DNA from: Streptomyces sp. P3
GTDB lineage: Bacteria > Actinomycetota > Actinomycetes > Streptomycetales > Streptomycetaceae
Reading direction: 5' to 3'
Length of the DNA stretch: 64,000 bases
Assembly: GCF_003032475.1 (NCBI RefSeq)
Contig: NZ_CP028369.1
Location: 682,001-746,000 of the forward strand
Below are positions 51,825-61,331 of the stretch, in pieces; position 1 is the stretch's first letter; each line of letters opens with the position of its first letter. Under the pieces are notes generated by a model that was not told where the DNA came from, made no database searches, and saw only the letters and a program-made list of their open reading frames with translations. Made by a program: the position numbers and the translations under genes.

Positions 51825-52082
51825 ATGGACTGGCGTCACAACGCCGTTTGCCGCGAGGAAGACCCCGAGCTCTTCTTCCCCATCGGCAACACCGGTCCTG
51901 CGCTGCTGCAGATCGAGGAAGCCAAGGCCGTCTGTCGTCGCTGCCCGGTTATGGAGCAGTGTCTGCAGTGGGCGCTCGAGTCCGGCCAGGACTCCGGCGT
52001 CTGGGGTGGTCTCAGCGAGGACGAGCGCCGTGCCATGAAGCGTCGCGCCGCCCGCAACCGGGCCCGCCAGGCAACCGCCTGA
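51825..52082 (+). CDS. wblE: WhiB-family iron-sulfur regulator WblE (WhiB1-like)
   Basis: An 85-residue WhiB-like protein. Cys9, Cys37, Cys40 and Cys46 bind a 4Fe-4S cluster; GVWGGLSEDERR is the turn motif and the basic tail KRRAARNRARQ binds DNA. The start MDWRHNAVC and the length match WhiB1/WblE, which interacts with the primary sigma factor and is essential in mycobacteria. AAGGAGAGG precedes the ATG. A terminator follows at 52201. Confidence 0.96.
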   Translation: MDWRHNAVCREEDPELFFPIGNTGPALLQIEEAKAVCRRCPVMEQCLQWALESGQDSGVWGGLSEDERRAMKRRAARNRARQATA

Positions 52083-52200
52083 CAACACCCGCCCCGCAAG
52101 CCTGAGCTTGGCGGCGCGTACAGCGAGTACGCATCTCCCGCCCCCGAGCCGCAGCGCGCAGTACCCCCGATGCGCAGCACACGCTGGCAACGAGCATTCG

Positions 52201-52229
52201 AGCCCCGGACCCCTGAACGGTCCGGGGCT
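52201..52229. terminator. Bidirectional terminator between wblE and pdtaS
   Basis: 11-bp perfect stem AGCCCCGGACC/GGTCCGGGGCT with a 7-base loop, between convergent genes. T's follow on the plus strand. Confidence 0.8.
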
Positions 52230-52283
52230 TCGTGCTGTGCGCGGTCCGCCGAAGGGCTCCGCCCGGCGCGCCTCCCGCACGGC

Positions 52284-53750
52284 TCACTTGTGCGCGCGCA
52301 CCGGGATGTCGAGGATCACCTGTGTCCCGCGGTCGGGGGCCGGGACCATGTCGAAGCTCCCGCCGAGCTCCCCCTCCACCAGCGTCCGCACGATCTGCAG
52401 GCCCAGGTTGCCCGAGGTGTGCGGGTCGAAACCGGCGGGCAGCCCGACGCCGTCGTCCTGGACGGTGACCAGGAGACGGGCCTCCTTGGTGGTGCCGCCG
52501 CGCACGGCCGAGACCTCGACCGTGCCGGTGTCGCCCTCGCGGAAGCCGTGTTCCAGGGCGTTCTGCAGGATCTCGGTGAGGACCATGGAGAGCGGCGTGG
52601 CGACCTCGGCGTCCAGGATGCCGAAGCGTCCGCTGCGCCGGCCGGCGACCTTGCCCGGGGAGATCTCGGCGACCATCGCCAGCACACGGTCGGCGATCTC
52701 GTCGAACTCCACCCGCTCGTCCAGGTTCTGGGACAGCGTCTCATGGACGATGGCGATGGAGCCGACCCGGCGGACCGCCTCCTCCAGGGCCTCCCGGCCG
52801 CGCTCCGACTCGATGCGCCGGGCCTGCAGGCGCAGCAGGGCCGCCACCGTCTGGAGGTTGTTCTTCACCCGATGGTGGATCTCCCGGATGGTCGCGTCCT
52901 TGGTGATCAACTCGCGCTCGCGGCGCCGCAGTTCGGTCACGTCACGCAGCAGCACCAGCGCGCCGATACGGGTGCCCTTGGGCTTGAGCGGGATGGCCCG
53001 GAACTGGATGACCCCGTCGTTGGCCTCGATCTCGAACTCGCGCGGCGCCCAGCCGCTGGCGACCTTGGCGAGGGCCTCGTCCACCGGGCCCCGGGTCGGG
53101 GCGAGTTCGGCGGTGGTCAGGCCGAGGTGCTGACCGACCAGGTCGGAGGCGAGCCCCATCCGGTGGTAAGCGGAGAGCGCGTTCGGGGAGGCGTACTGGA
53201 CGAGGCCGTCGCCGTCGACCCGGATCAGCCCGTCGCCGACCCGCGGGGCGGCGTCCATGTCCATCTGCTGGTCGGGGAACGGGAAGGAGCCGGCCGCGAT
53301 CATCTGCGCGAGGTCGGAGGCGCTCTGGAGGTAGGTCAGCTCCAGTCGGCTCGGGGTGCGCACGGTGAGCAGGTTGGTGTTGCGGGCGATGACGCCGAGG
53401 ACGCGGCCCTCCCGCCGCACGGGGATCGACTCGACCCGGACGGGGACCTCTTCGCGCCACTCCGGGTCGCCCTCGCGCACGATCCGGCCCTCGTCCAGGG
53501 CGGCGTCCAGCAGCGGGCGGCGACCGCGCGGGACGAGGTGACCGACCATGTCGTCCTGGTAGGAGGTGGGGCCGGTGTTGGGGCGCATCTGGGCCACGGA
53601 GACGTAACGCGCGCCGTCACGGGTGGGCACCCACAGGACCAGGTCCGCGAAGGAGAGGTCGGAGAGCAGTTGCCACTCCGAGACCAGCAGGTGGAGCCAC
53701 TCGAGGTCGGAGTCGTCGAGCGCGGTGTGCTGGCGTACGAGTTCGTTCAT
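52284..53750 (-). CDS. pdtaS: PdtaS-type cytosolic sensor histidine kinase
   Basis: A 488-residue soluble kinase: GAF domain (about 1-140), PAS domain (about 170-280), then a HisKA_2/HWE-type kinase domain with EIHHRVKNNLQTVAALLRLQ holding the phospho-histidine and ILQNALEHGF as the N box. This is the architecture of mycobacterial PdtaS, whose partner PdtaR is an ANTAR RNA-binding regulator; PdtaR is not in this window. ATG 53750 chosen. The start codon lies 70 bases downstream of the predicted sRNA end on the same strand. Confidence 0.92.
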   Translation of the reverse strand: MNELVRQHTALDDSDLEWLHLLVSEWQLLSDLSFADLVLWVPTRDGARYVSVAQMRPNTGPTSYQDDMVGHLVPRGRRPLLDAALDEGRIVREGDPEWREEVPVRVESIPVRREGRVLGVIARNTNLLTVRTPSRLELTYLQSASDLAQMIAAGSFPFPDQQMDMDAAPRVGDGLIRVDGDGLVQYASPNALSAYHRMGLASDLVGQHLGLTTAELAPTRGPVDEALAKVASGWAPREFEIEANDGVIQFRAIPLKPKGTRIGALVLLRDVTELRRRERELITKDATIREIHHRVKNNLQTVAALLRLQARRIESERGREALEEAVRRVGSIAIVHETLSQNLDERVEFDEIADRVLAMVAEISPGKVAGRRSGRFGILDAEVATPLSMVLTEILQNALEHGFREGDTGTVEVSAVRGGTTKEARLLVTVQDDGVGLPAGFDPHTSGNLGLQIVRTLVEGELGGSFDMVPAPDRGTQVILDIPVRAHK

Positions 53751-53819
53751 GGAGGGCACGCCTGTGAGCGTACCCGGGCAGCCGGAGTGTCCGGAAAACA
53801 CCCGCGGGCCGCGGCGCCT

Positions 53820-53984
53820 GAGAGGGACCCTCAACCCTCCCGGCACCGCAGCCCGGAGCAATATCGGCCGCGGGGTGTGCGGTCCCGTCGGCCGAAGGTG
53901 AGGACCGGGGCAGTCAGGGCAGAGAGCTCCGGGTCCTCGGTCCGCCTTCCTGTGCGGGGAAGGCGGAGGTTCTGTGTCGCGCCC
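53820..53984 (-). ncRNA. Candidate small RNA resembling scr5239 (DasR-controlled)
   Basis: On the minus strand, TGGACA and CACAAT (53995-53990) with 17 bases between form a promoter, and the dre site fills the space between them. Transcription would start near 53984. Three stems follow: TCCGCCTTCC/GGAAGGCGGA (53941-53967), GAGGACC/GGTCCTC and GGCCG/CGGCC. A GGGAGGG/CCCTCTC hairpin (53820-53841) would end it at about 165 nt. In S. coelicolor the 159-nt sRNA scr5239 lies beside the orthologous kinase gene, is conserved among streptomycetes and is controlled by DasR. Assignment rests on position, dre, size and folding, not on sequence comparison. Confidence 0.6.
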
Positions 53985-53991
53985 CCGCCAT

Positions 53992-54007
53992 TGTGGACTA
54001 GACCACT
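53992..54007. promoter_or_regulatory. DasR site (dre) in the sRNA promoter
   Basis: TGTGGACTAGACCACT against the dre consensus ACTGGTCTAGACCAGT; the core CTAGACCA is intact. It lies between the predicted -35 and -10 of the minus-strand sRNA and 264 bases upstream of nagB. Confidence 0.75.
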
Positions 54008-54208
54008 AAGGGTGTCCATGTGTGGGAGCTTGTTCGTCGTCGTGGGTGTTCGGATGCTCTGCCATCCATCACGCAGCCTAGCCTGTGCGGGTTCCCGTGC
54101 GGGGCGGATGCGCGGGTCAATTTCCCCGGCCCGCCTCGGATCCGGCCCGGCCGCCCCGCCCCGCACCCGGAGACGGGGGCTCCCGATTCTGTTAGATTGA
54201 ACCCCTGG

Positions 54209-54224
54209 ATTGGTCTAAACCACA
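54209..54224. promoter_or_regulatory. DasR site (dre) of nagB
   Basis: ATTGGTCTAAACCACA, near the dre consensus. TAGATT (54193-54198) may be the nagB -10, which would place the dre just after the transcription start, as expected for a repressor site. nagB is a known DasR target. Confidence 0.8.
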
Positions 54225-54270
54225 TAGCCCTTCCGGGTCCTCGGAGCCCCTCTCAGAACGGCAGGCCAGC

Positions 54271-55056
54271 GTGGAAGTTGTCATCGTTGCGGACGCCCGG
54301 TCGGGCGGCGAGCTCATCGCCGAGGCCATGGCCCAGCTCCTTCGGCGCAAGCCGGACGCGCTGCTCGGGGTGGCCACCGGTTCCACCCCGCTGCCCGTCT
54401 ACGAGGCGCTGGCCGCCCAGGTGCGCGCCGGCGCCGTGGACACCTCGCGTGCCCGGATCGCCCAGCTCGACGAGTACGTGGGCCTGCCCGCCGAGCACCC
54501 CGAGTCCTACCGCTCCGTCCTGCGGCGCGAGGTTCTCGAGCCGCTGGGCGTGAAGATGGAGGCGTTCCTCGGTCCGGACGGCACGGCCGACGACGTGCAG
54601 GCCGCCTGCGAGGCCTACGACCGGGCGCTGGCAGCGGCCGGCGGCGTGGACCTCCAACTGCTCGGGATCGGCACCGACGGGCACATCGGGTTCAACGAGC
54701 CGTGTTCGTCGCTGCGCTCGCGGACCCGGATCAAGACGCTGACCGAGCAGACCCGGGTGGACAACGCCAGGTTCTTCGACGGAGACGTCGAACAGGTCCC
54801 GCACCACGTCATCACCCAGGGGATCGGGACGATCCTGGAGGCCCGGCACGTGGTGCTGCTCGCCACCGGGGAGGGCAAGGCGGACGCGGTCGCCGCCTCC
54901 GTCGAGGGGCCGGTCGCCGCCGTGTGCCCCGCCTCCGCCCTGCAACTGCACCCGCACGCCACGGTCGTCGTCGACGAGGCCGCCGCGTCCGAGCTGAAGC
55001 TCGCGGACTATTTCCGGCACACCTACGCCCACAAGCCGCAGTGGCAGGGGATCTGA
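54271..55056 (+). CDS. nagB: Glucosamine-6-phosphate deaminase
   Basis: A 261-residue enzyme that converts glucosamine-6-phosphate to fructose-6-phosphate and ammonia. GVATGSTPLPVYEAL binds phosphate, QLDEYVGLPAEHPESY and LLGIGTDGHIGFNEPCS are the catalytic signatures. GTG start at 54271. It lowers the DasR effector glucosamine-6-phosphate, so it closes the feedback loop with dasR. Ends at a long shared hairpin. Confidence 0.96.
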   Translation: MEVVIVADARSGGELIAEAMAQLLRRKPDALLGVATGSTPLPVYEALAAQVRAGAVDTSRARIAQLDEYVGLPAEHPESYRSVLRREVLEPLGVKMEAFLGPDGTADDVQAACEAYDRALAAAGGVDLQLLGIGTDGHIGFNEPCSSLRSRTRIKTLTEQTRVDNARFFDGDVEQVPHHVITQGIGTILEARHVVLLATGEGKADAVAASVEGPVAAVCPASALQLHPHATVVVDEAAASELKLADYFRHTYAHKPQWQGI

Positions 55057-55095
55057 GGCGGCGCTCCGCCTCGGCCGCGCACCGCGACCGCCGCT

Positions 55096-55143
55096 ACGAG
55101 GAAGGCGCCGGGTTCCCGACCAGGGACCCGGCGCCTTCCTCGT
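55096..55143. terminator. Bidirectional terminator nagB / hexosaminidase
   Basis: Perfect 18-bp stem (55096-55113 with 55126-55143, arm ACGAGGAAGGCGCCGGGT) and a 12-base loop, between convergent genes. Confidence 0.9.
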
Positions 55144-55151
55144 CGTCGTGC

Positions 55152-56651
55152 CTACCGTCCCGCGACTACCTCGGCCGCCGCGCGGGCGCACACCCGGGCG
55201 GCGCCGTGGGTGGCGATGTGCAGGACGCCCCGGGGCGGGGCCTGGGGGACGCCCATCTCGACGACGACCGTGTCCGGGCGGGCCGCGAGAAGGGTGTCGA
55301 GGGCGCTCGTCATCCAGGGATGCCGGTGCTCGTCGCGGACCACGGCGACGATCCGCCGCTCCCCCGCCGCGACCAGCGCGGCGTGTCCCGCGCCCGGGCC
55401 GGCGAAGCTCCCGGTCCGCGTTCCCGGCAGCAGCCGGGTCAGCTCGGCGGCCATCCCCCACGGGGTCTCGTCGCCGACGGCGATGTTGGCGACCGGGGTG
55501 AGGGCGGCGACGTACGGCGGATCGGTGAGCGGGGAGAAGACCTCGTCGCCGGTGAGCCGCAGGGCACGGCGGGCGGCGATCAGGCCGACGTCGGCGCGCA
55601 CCGCTGCGCCGTCCCGCTGCCCGGTCCCGGCCGTGGCTGCCGTCGCCGTCCAGCGGGCGAGGGCCCGTACCCGCCGTGCCGCGTCGGCGAGGCGTTCCTC
55701 GGGGAGTTCGCCCGTGCGGACGGCGGTGACCAGGGCGTCGCGCAGCCGGCACACCGTCTCGTCGTCGGCGAGGCCGCCGCCCACGCAGATGGCGTCGGCG
55801 CCCGCGGCGATCGCGCGGACGCTGCCGCGCTCGATGCCGTAGGTCGCGGCGACGGCCTGCATCTCCATGCCGTCGGTGACGATCAGACCGTCGTAACCGA
55901 GTTCGTCGCGCAGGAGGGTGGTGAGGACGCGGGGGGACAACGTCGCCGGGTGTGCCGGGTCGAGGGCCGGGACCAGGATGTGCGCGCTCATCACGGCGCG
56001 GGTGCCGGCGGCGATGGCCGCGCGGAACGGGGTCAGCTCGCGTTCGGCCAGGACCGCCGGGTCGGCGTCGATGCGCGGGAGCGCGTGATGGGAGTCGACG
56101 GCCGTGTCGCCGTGGCCCGGGAAGTGCTTGGTGCAGGCCGCGACGCCCGCCGACTGCAGGCCGGTGACGTAGGCGGCGGTGTGCCGGGCGACCAGGGCGG
56201 GGTCGGCGCCGAAGGAGCGCACGCCGATGACCGGGTTCGCGGCGTTGGAGTTGACGTCGGCGGAGGGCGCCCAGTTGAGGTTGACTCCGCATGCGGCGAG
56301 GCGGCGGCCCAGCTCGGCGGCGACCTCCCGGGTGAGCGAGACGTCGTCCACCGCGCCCAGCGCGTGGTTGCCGGGGAAGCTGGAGCCGGTGCGCACCTCG
56401 AGCCGGGTGACGTCGCCGCCCTCCTCGTCGATCGCGACCAGGACGTCGCCTCGTTCGGCGCGCAGCCGGGCGGTCAGGGCGGCGAGTTGTCCGGGCGAGG
56501 CGATGTTCCTGCCGAACAGGCCGACCGACGCCAGTCCCTCGCCGAGCCGGCGCAGCAGCCAGTCGGGGGCGGTGTGGCCGGGGAAGCCGGGCTGCAGGAC
56601 CGTCAGGGCGTCGCGGGTGAGTGTGTCGGTGCCGTTGGCGAGTGTCGTCAT
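55152..56651 (-). CDS. Glycoside hydrolase family 3 beta-N-acetylhexosaminidase
   Basis: A 499-residue GH3 enzyme without signal peptide, hence cytosolic. KHFPGHGDTAVDSHH carries the catalytic His-Asp dyad and LIVTDGMEMQAV the aspartate nucleophile. It would split imported N,N'-diacetylchitobiose to N-acetylglucosamine. It begins 7 bases after the dasC stop and is evidently the last gene of the dasABC operon. A C-terminal domain of ~150 residues follows the barrel. Confidence 0.93.
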   Translation of the reverse strand: MTTLANGTDTLTRDALTVLQPGFPGHTAPDWLLRRLGEGLASVGLFGRNIASPGQLAALTARLRAERGDVLVAIDEEGGDVTRLEVRTGSSFPGNHALGAVDDVSLTREVAAELGRRLAACGVNLNWAPSADVNSNAANPVIGVRSFGADPALVARHTAAYVTGLQSAGVAACTKHFPGHGDTAVDSHHALPRIDADPAVLAERELTPFRAAIAAGTRAVMSAHILVPALDPAHPATLSPRVLTTLLRDELGYDGLIVTDGMEMQAVAATYGIERGSVRAIAAGADAICVGGGLADDETVCRLRDALVTAVRTGELPEERLADAARRVRALARWTATAATAGTGQRDGAAVRADVGLIAARRALRLTGDEVFSPLTDPPYVAALTPVANIAVGDETPWGMAAELTRLLPGTRTGSFAGPGAGHAALVAAGERRIVAVVRDEHRHPWMTSALDTLLAARPDTVVVEMGVPQAPPRGVLHIATHGAARVCARAAAEVVAGR

Positions 56652-56658
56652 CGGGGCG

Positions 56659-57507
56659 TCATCCCTTCACGGCGCCCGCGGTCAGCCCCGCGGCCATCTT
56701 GCGCTGGACGAGGAGGAAGAGGGCGACGATCGGCAGCGCCATCATCGTGGCGCCGGCCATCATCGGGGCGTACTCGGTGCCGTGCTTGGTGGAGAAGTTG
56801 CTGAGCCACACGGTCGCCGTCTGGTTCTTCTGGCTGAGCAGCATCAGGGCGTACAGGTACTCGTTCCAGGCCTGGATGAAGCCGTAGACCGAGGTGGCGA
56901 CCATGCCGGGGGCCAGGAGCGGGAAGACGACCCGGACGAAGGCGCCGGTGCGGGAGCAGCCGTCGACCATCGCGGCCTCCTCCAGCTCCTTGGGGATGTT
57001 GACGATGAAGCCGCGCAGGGTCCACACCGTGAACGGGAGGATGAAGGTCAGATAGGTGATGATCAGGCCGGACAGCTTGTCGTACTGGTCCAGGTCGTTC
57101 AGCAGCAGGAAGACCGGGATGATCATGGCGACGAGCGGGACCATCTGCACCGCCAGGATGCCGACGATGACGATCTTGCGGCCGCGGAAGGCGAACCGGG
57201 AGATGGCGAGCGCGGCCAGCATGCCCACGACGACGCCGATCGCGACGACCGCGAGGGAGACGAGCAGGCTGCGGCCCACCGGCCCCCAGAAGTCGGCGAT
57301 GTGCAGGGCGCGGCCGAAGTTGTCGAAGGTCAGGTGTGTCGGCAGCAGGCTGGGATCCGGGTCGATCGCGTCCTTCGCCGGCTTGAACGCCGTGTTGAGC
57401 ATCCAGTAGACGGGGAAGCCCGCGACGGCGAAGACCAGCAGGCCGAGGAGGTTCCAGCCGAGCCGTGACGTCCGGCGCGGCGCGGCGAGGGTGCGCACGC
57501 TGGTCAT
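56659..57507 (-). CDS. dasC: Chitobiose ABC transporter permease DasC
   Basis: A 282-residue MalG-type permease with six helices and the EAA loop EELEEAAMVDGCSRTGAFVRVVFPLL. The ATG at 57507 overlaps the dasB stop. It works with DasB and DasA; the ATPase MsiK is supplied from elsewhere in the genome. Confidence 0.95.
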   Translation of the reverse strand: MTSVRTLAAPRRTSRLGWNLLGLLVFAVAGFPVYWMLNTAFKPAKDAIDPDPSLLPTHLTFDNFGRALHIADFWGPVGRSLLVSLAVVAIGVVVGMLAALAISRFAFRGRKIVIVGILAVQMVPLVAMIIPVFLLLNDLDQYDKLSGLIITYLTFILPFTVWTLRGFIVNIPKELEEAAMVDGCSRTGAFVRVVFPLLAPGMVATSVYGFIQAWNEYLYALMLLSQKNQTATVWLSNFSTKHGTEYAPMMAGATMMALPIVALFLLVQRKMAAGLTAGAVKG

Positions 57508-58487
57508 TCCACCTCTCCGATCTTCAGCATCTGGCGCATGTAGACGGCGACCACCCCGAGCAGCAGCAGCACGGTGATCAGCGCGATGGCCGAGCCCTGG
57601 CCGTAGTCGTTGACGACGAAGGCGCGGTCGTAGGAGTACGTCGTCAGGAGCTGGAACTCGGCCTCGGGGTGGCCGTTGCGCATGACGAAGACCTGGGGGA
57701 AGACACCCATGTCCCAGATGACCGACAGGGTCGTGAGCATCACGATGACCGGCTTGAGGACGGGCAGGGTGACGTACCGGAAGACGCCCCAGGCGCCGGC
57801 GCCGTCGAGGCGGGCGGCCTCCCCCAGTTCGGCGGGAACCTGGGTGAGGCCGGCGGTGAGGGTGATCACCACGAAGGGCACCGCGCCCCAGATCACCAGC
57901 AGCATGATCACCGCGAGGCCCTGCGGCCCGCTCGCGAACCAGTTGTGGCCGATCAGCTCGACGCCGGGCAGCCTGCTGAGGACGGCGTTGAGGATGCCGT
58001 AGTCGGAGTCGAACAGCCACTTGAAGACGGTGGTGGCGACGATGACCGGCATGCCCCAGCCGGCCACGAGCGCGATGTTGACGAGGGTCCTCACCCAGCC
58101 GGAGACCCGCTGCAGGAGCAGCGCGACCATCATGCCGAGGACCATCGTGAGGATCACGCAGCCCGCCGCGAAGACGATCGTGCGCAGGACGACCTGCCAG
58201 AACTCGCCGTCGCCCAGCACGCCGGCGAAGTTGTCGAACCCGACCGACTCGGCCGGCTGGAAGCCCCACAGCTGGGACTGCCCGAACTTCTGGAAGGAGA
58301 GGGTGACGAGCCGGACCAGCGGATAGCCCATCACCAGGGCGAGCACCAGCAGGCAGGGGGCGAGGAGCAGCCAGGGGGTTCCGGCGGACGTGCGTTTCGC
58401 CCGTGGTCCGCCCGGTGGCGCGGGCGGTGGCGGTGACGGCCGCCGCGGCGGCGCCTTGGCAGGGGTGGTCGTGTCTGCGGCACTCAT
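57504..58487 (-). CDS. dasB: Chitobiose ABC transporter permease DasB
   Basis: A 327-residue MalF-type permease. About 45 Pro-rich N-terminal residues precede six helices; the EAA loop is AELGEAARLDGAGAWGVFRYVTLPVL. ATG 58487 has GAGGAG upstream and is preferred to an upstream ATG at 58544. Confidence 0.95.
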   Translation of the reverse strand: MSAADTTTPAKAPPRRPSPPPPAPPGGPRAKRTSAGTPWLLLAPCLLVLALVMGYPLVRLVTLSFQKFGQSQLWGFQPAESVGFDNFAGVLGDGEFWQVVLRTIVFAAGCVILTMVLGMMVALLLQRVSGWVRTLVNIALVAGWGMPVIVATTVFKWLFDSDYGILNAVLSRLPGVELIGHNWFASGPQGLAVIMLLVIWGAVPFVVITLTAGLTQVPAELGEAARLDGAGAWGVFRYVTLPVLKPVIVMLTTLSVIWDMGVFPQVFVMRNGHPEAEFQLLTTYSYDRAFVVNDYGQGSAIALITVLLLLGVVAVYMRQMLKIGEVE

Positions 58488-58561
58488 CCGCGCGCTCCTC
58501 AGCGGTCCTTCGGGTCGTACGGGAGGCAGGGCCCGGTGAGTCACGGGGCCCTGCCCTCAGG

Positions 58562-59842
58562 TCACTTGGTGTTGATGACCTTGTCGATCGCGGTGTCCGC
58601 GTCCTTCGCGGCGGCCTCGACCGTCTTCTTGCCGGTGCCGATGCTCTGGAGCATGGTCTGGAGCACCTGGGCCTTCTCGACCTGGCCCCAGCCGGGGGCC
58701 ATGGGGACGAACCAGTTGGACTCGGCCGCGGTGGCCGGGACCGCCGTCGCCGGGTCGTTCTTGAGAGTCGCGAGGTCGGTCTTGTTGTTGGGCAGGTTGC
58801 CCTTGCCGATCAGGCCCTTCTGTCCGGCGGGACCGGTGAAGGCGTTGATCCACTCGGCGGCGAGGCCCTGTGCGTCGGACTTGACCGGGACGGCGAGGTC
58901 GGAACCGCCGAGGAAGACGGGGAGGTTCTTGCCGGACGGGCCGGGCATCACGAAGTTCTCGACGTTGCCGGCGAGCTTGCCGGTCTTGTCGTTCTCCTTG
59001 GCGGCGGCGGTCGCGCCCTCCCAGGCGGGGGCGAAGATCATGCCGGACTTGCCCTGGCCGTAGACGATGTAGCGGTCGGACTCGTCCTTGGTCTTGTCGC
59101 CGTGCATGTACGTGTCGAGGACCTTCTTGAACTCGTTGAGGCCCTTGATCGACTCCGGCGAGGACAGGTCGGCCTTCCACTGGCCGCCGTCCTCCTTGGC
59201 GATGGAGCCGCCGGCGTCGTAGACGAACGACATGGCCGCGTACCAGTCACGGCTGGGCTGGTACCACGCGGAGAACTTGTCGCCCTCCTTCTTCTGCACC
59301 TTGTCGAGCGCCGCGGTGAGCTCCGCGTAGGTCTTCGGGGCGGACGTCACCCCGGCGGCGGCGAAGACGTCCTTGCGCCAGTTGGCGACGCGGCCGCCGG
59401 CGTAGTACGGCACGCCGTAGGTCTTGCCGTCGTAGGTCACCGAGGCCTTGAGGCCGTCGAGCCAGGCGGAGGAGTTGTCGAACTTGCCCGCGTCGAGGGG
59501 GGCGAAGGCGCCCTTGACCATGTAGCCGAGCATCTCGGTGTTGCCCATCTCGACGACGTCGGGGGCCTTGTCGGTGGCGAGGACGGCGTCCAGCTTGGCG
59601 TTCTTGTCCGGCCAGCCGTAGTACTCGTGGTTGATCTTGACGCCGGGGTGCGCCTTCTGCACCGCCGCGTCGGCGGCCTTCACCAGTTCGGGCCAGTTGT
59701 TCTGCGCGTCGACGGTGAGCCAGACGGTCAGCTCCTTGGCGTCGGTGCCCTTCGAGTCCCCGCTCCCGCTGTCGTCCCCGCACGCCGCGATGGAGACCAT
59801 CATGCCCGCGATACCGATCGCGGCTATCAGCTTGCGCTTCAC
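58562..59842 (-). CDS. dasA: Chitobiose-binding lipoprotein DasA
   Basis: A 426-residue sugar-binding lipoprotein. Signal peptide VKRKLIAAIGIAGMMVSIAAC ends in a lipobox cysteine (residue 21). The mature part is a family 1 solute-binding protein (LTVWLTVDAQNNWPELV, YYAGGRVANWRKDVF). GTG 59842 is preceded by AGGAGG six bases away; the upstream ATG lacks one. DasA binds N,N'-diacetylchitobiose in S. coelicolor and its gene is a classical DasR target; a dre lies 62 bases upstream. Confidence 0.95.
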   Translation of the reverse strand: MKRKLIAAIGIAGMMVSIAACGDDSGSGDSKGTDAKELTVWLTVDAQNNWPELVKAADAAVQKAHPGVKINHEYYGWPDKNAKLDAVLATDKAPDVVEMGNTEMLGYMVKGAFAPLDAGKFDNSSAWLDGLKASVTYDGKTYGVPYYAGGRVANWRKDVFAAAGVTSAPKTYAELTAALDKVQKKEGDKFSAWYQPSRDWYAAMSFVYDAGGSIAKEDGGQWKADLSSPESIKGLNEFKKVLDTYMHGDKTKDESDRYIVYGQGKSGMIFAPAWEGATAAAKENDKTGKLAGNVENFVMPGPSGKNLPVFLGGSDLAVPVKSDAQGLAAEWINAFTGPAGQKGLIGKGNLPNNKTDLATLKNDPATAVPATAAESNWFVPMAPGWGQVEKAQVLQTMLQSIGTGKKTVEAAAKDADTAIDKVINTK

Positions 59843-59903
59843 GCCATCCTCCTCAGGGATGCCACACCCCCCGCCCACGGGCCGGGACCTCGATCTCTGG
59901 ACC

Positions 59904-59919
59904 AATGGTGTAGACCAGT
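59904..59919. promoter_or_regulatory. DasR site (dre) of dasA
   Basis: AATGGTGTAGACCAGT, 13-14 of 16 positions consistent with dre, 62 bases upstream of the dasA start. Confidence 0.82.
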
Positions 59920-60073
59920 GCGCAGAGCTTGGCTCAGACCACCTGGCCTGTCAAGGGTGGCCGAATCCCCTCCGACCAGCCGTTATGGGACCTACATATG
60001 CAGGAACCTTTAAGTAAGAAGCCCTCGAAAACCTCGACATCGGAGGCCGTCGCTCCGGTAGACCATTTGACCT

Positions 60074-60956
<883 letters not shown>

Positions 60957-61055
60957 AGGGTCTGTGGAGGGCCTTCCGCTGGGCTTATCCGTCACTTACA
61001 TTGCCTGCGCATTACATCTGTGATCAAGGCGATCGAGTGAGGGGCGGAGCCGCCG

Positions 61056-61331
61056 ATGTCAGAGAGCCCGGAAGTGACCAGGGGGCCGGTGGTGACGCCG
61101 TTGCGCGTCGCCATCGGCCTCTGTCTGTTCGCGCCCTTCGTGGCGATGCTGTGGGTGGGTTCGTACGCGAAGGTGGATCCGGCGTTCATCGGGATCCCGT
61201 TCTTCTACTGGTACCAGATGCTGTGGGTGCTGATCTCCACCGTGCTCACGGTCGTCGCGTACCGGCTGTGGCGGCTCGACCAGCGCGGTCGTAGGGGCTC
61301 CTCGTCCGCGAAGGGCGGTGCGTCGCGGTGA
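61056..61331 (+). CDS. DUF3311 small membrane protein of the permease operon
   Basis: A 91-residue protein with two transmembrane helices (VAIGLCLFAPFVAMLWVGSY and WYQMLWVLISTVLTVVAYRLW). DUF3311 proteins regularly precede sodium:solute symporters and are probably their small partner. Its stop overlaps the GTG of the permease gene. Confidence 0.9.
   Translation: MSESPEVTRGPVVTPLRVAIGLCLFAPFVAMLWVGSYAKVDPAFIGIPFFYWYQMLWVLISTVLTVVAYRLWRLDQRGRRGSSSAKGGASR

Larger units (their letters stand above)
53751..54270. other. Divergent region pdtaS / nagB
   Basis: This 520-base interval holds a candidate small RNA on the minus strand with its DasR site, and the nagB promoter with a second DasR site. 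ORFs through it are short and carry no ribosome-binding site. Confidence 0.7.

Noticed and set aside
53795..53816. CCGC/GCGG hairpin followed by TTTT (minus strand) as the sRNA terminator
   Set aside because: It has only four base pairs; the GGGAGGG/CCCTCTC hairpin at 53820-53841 is better and gives a length closer to the known RNA.
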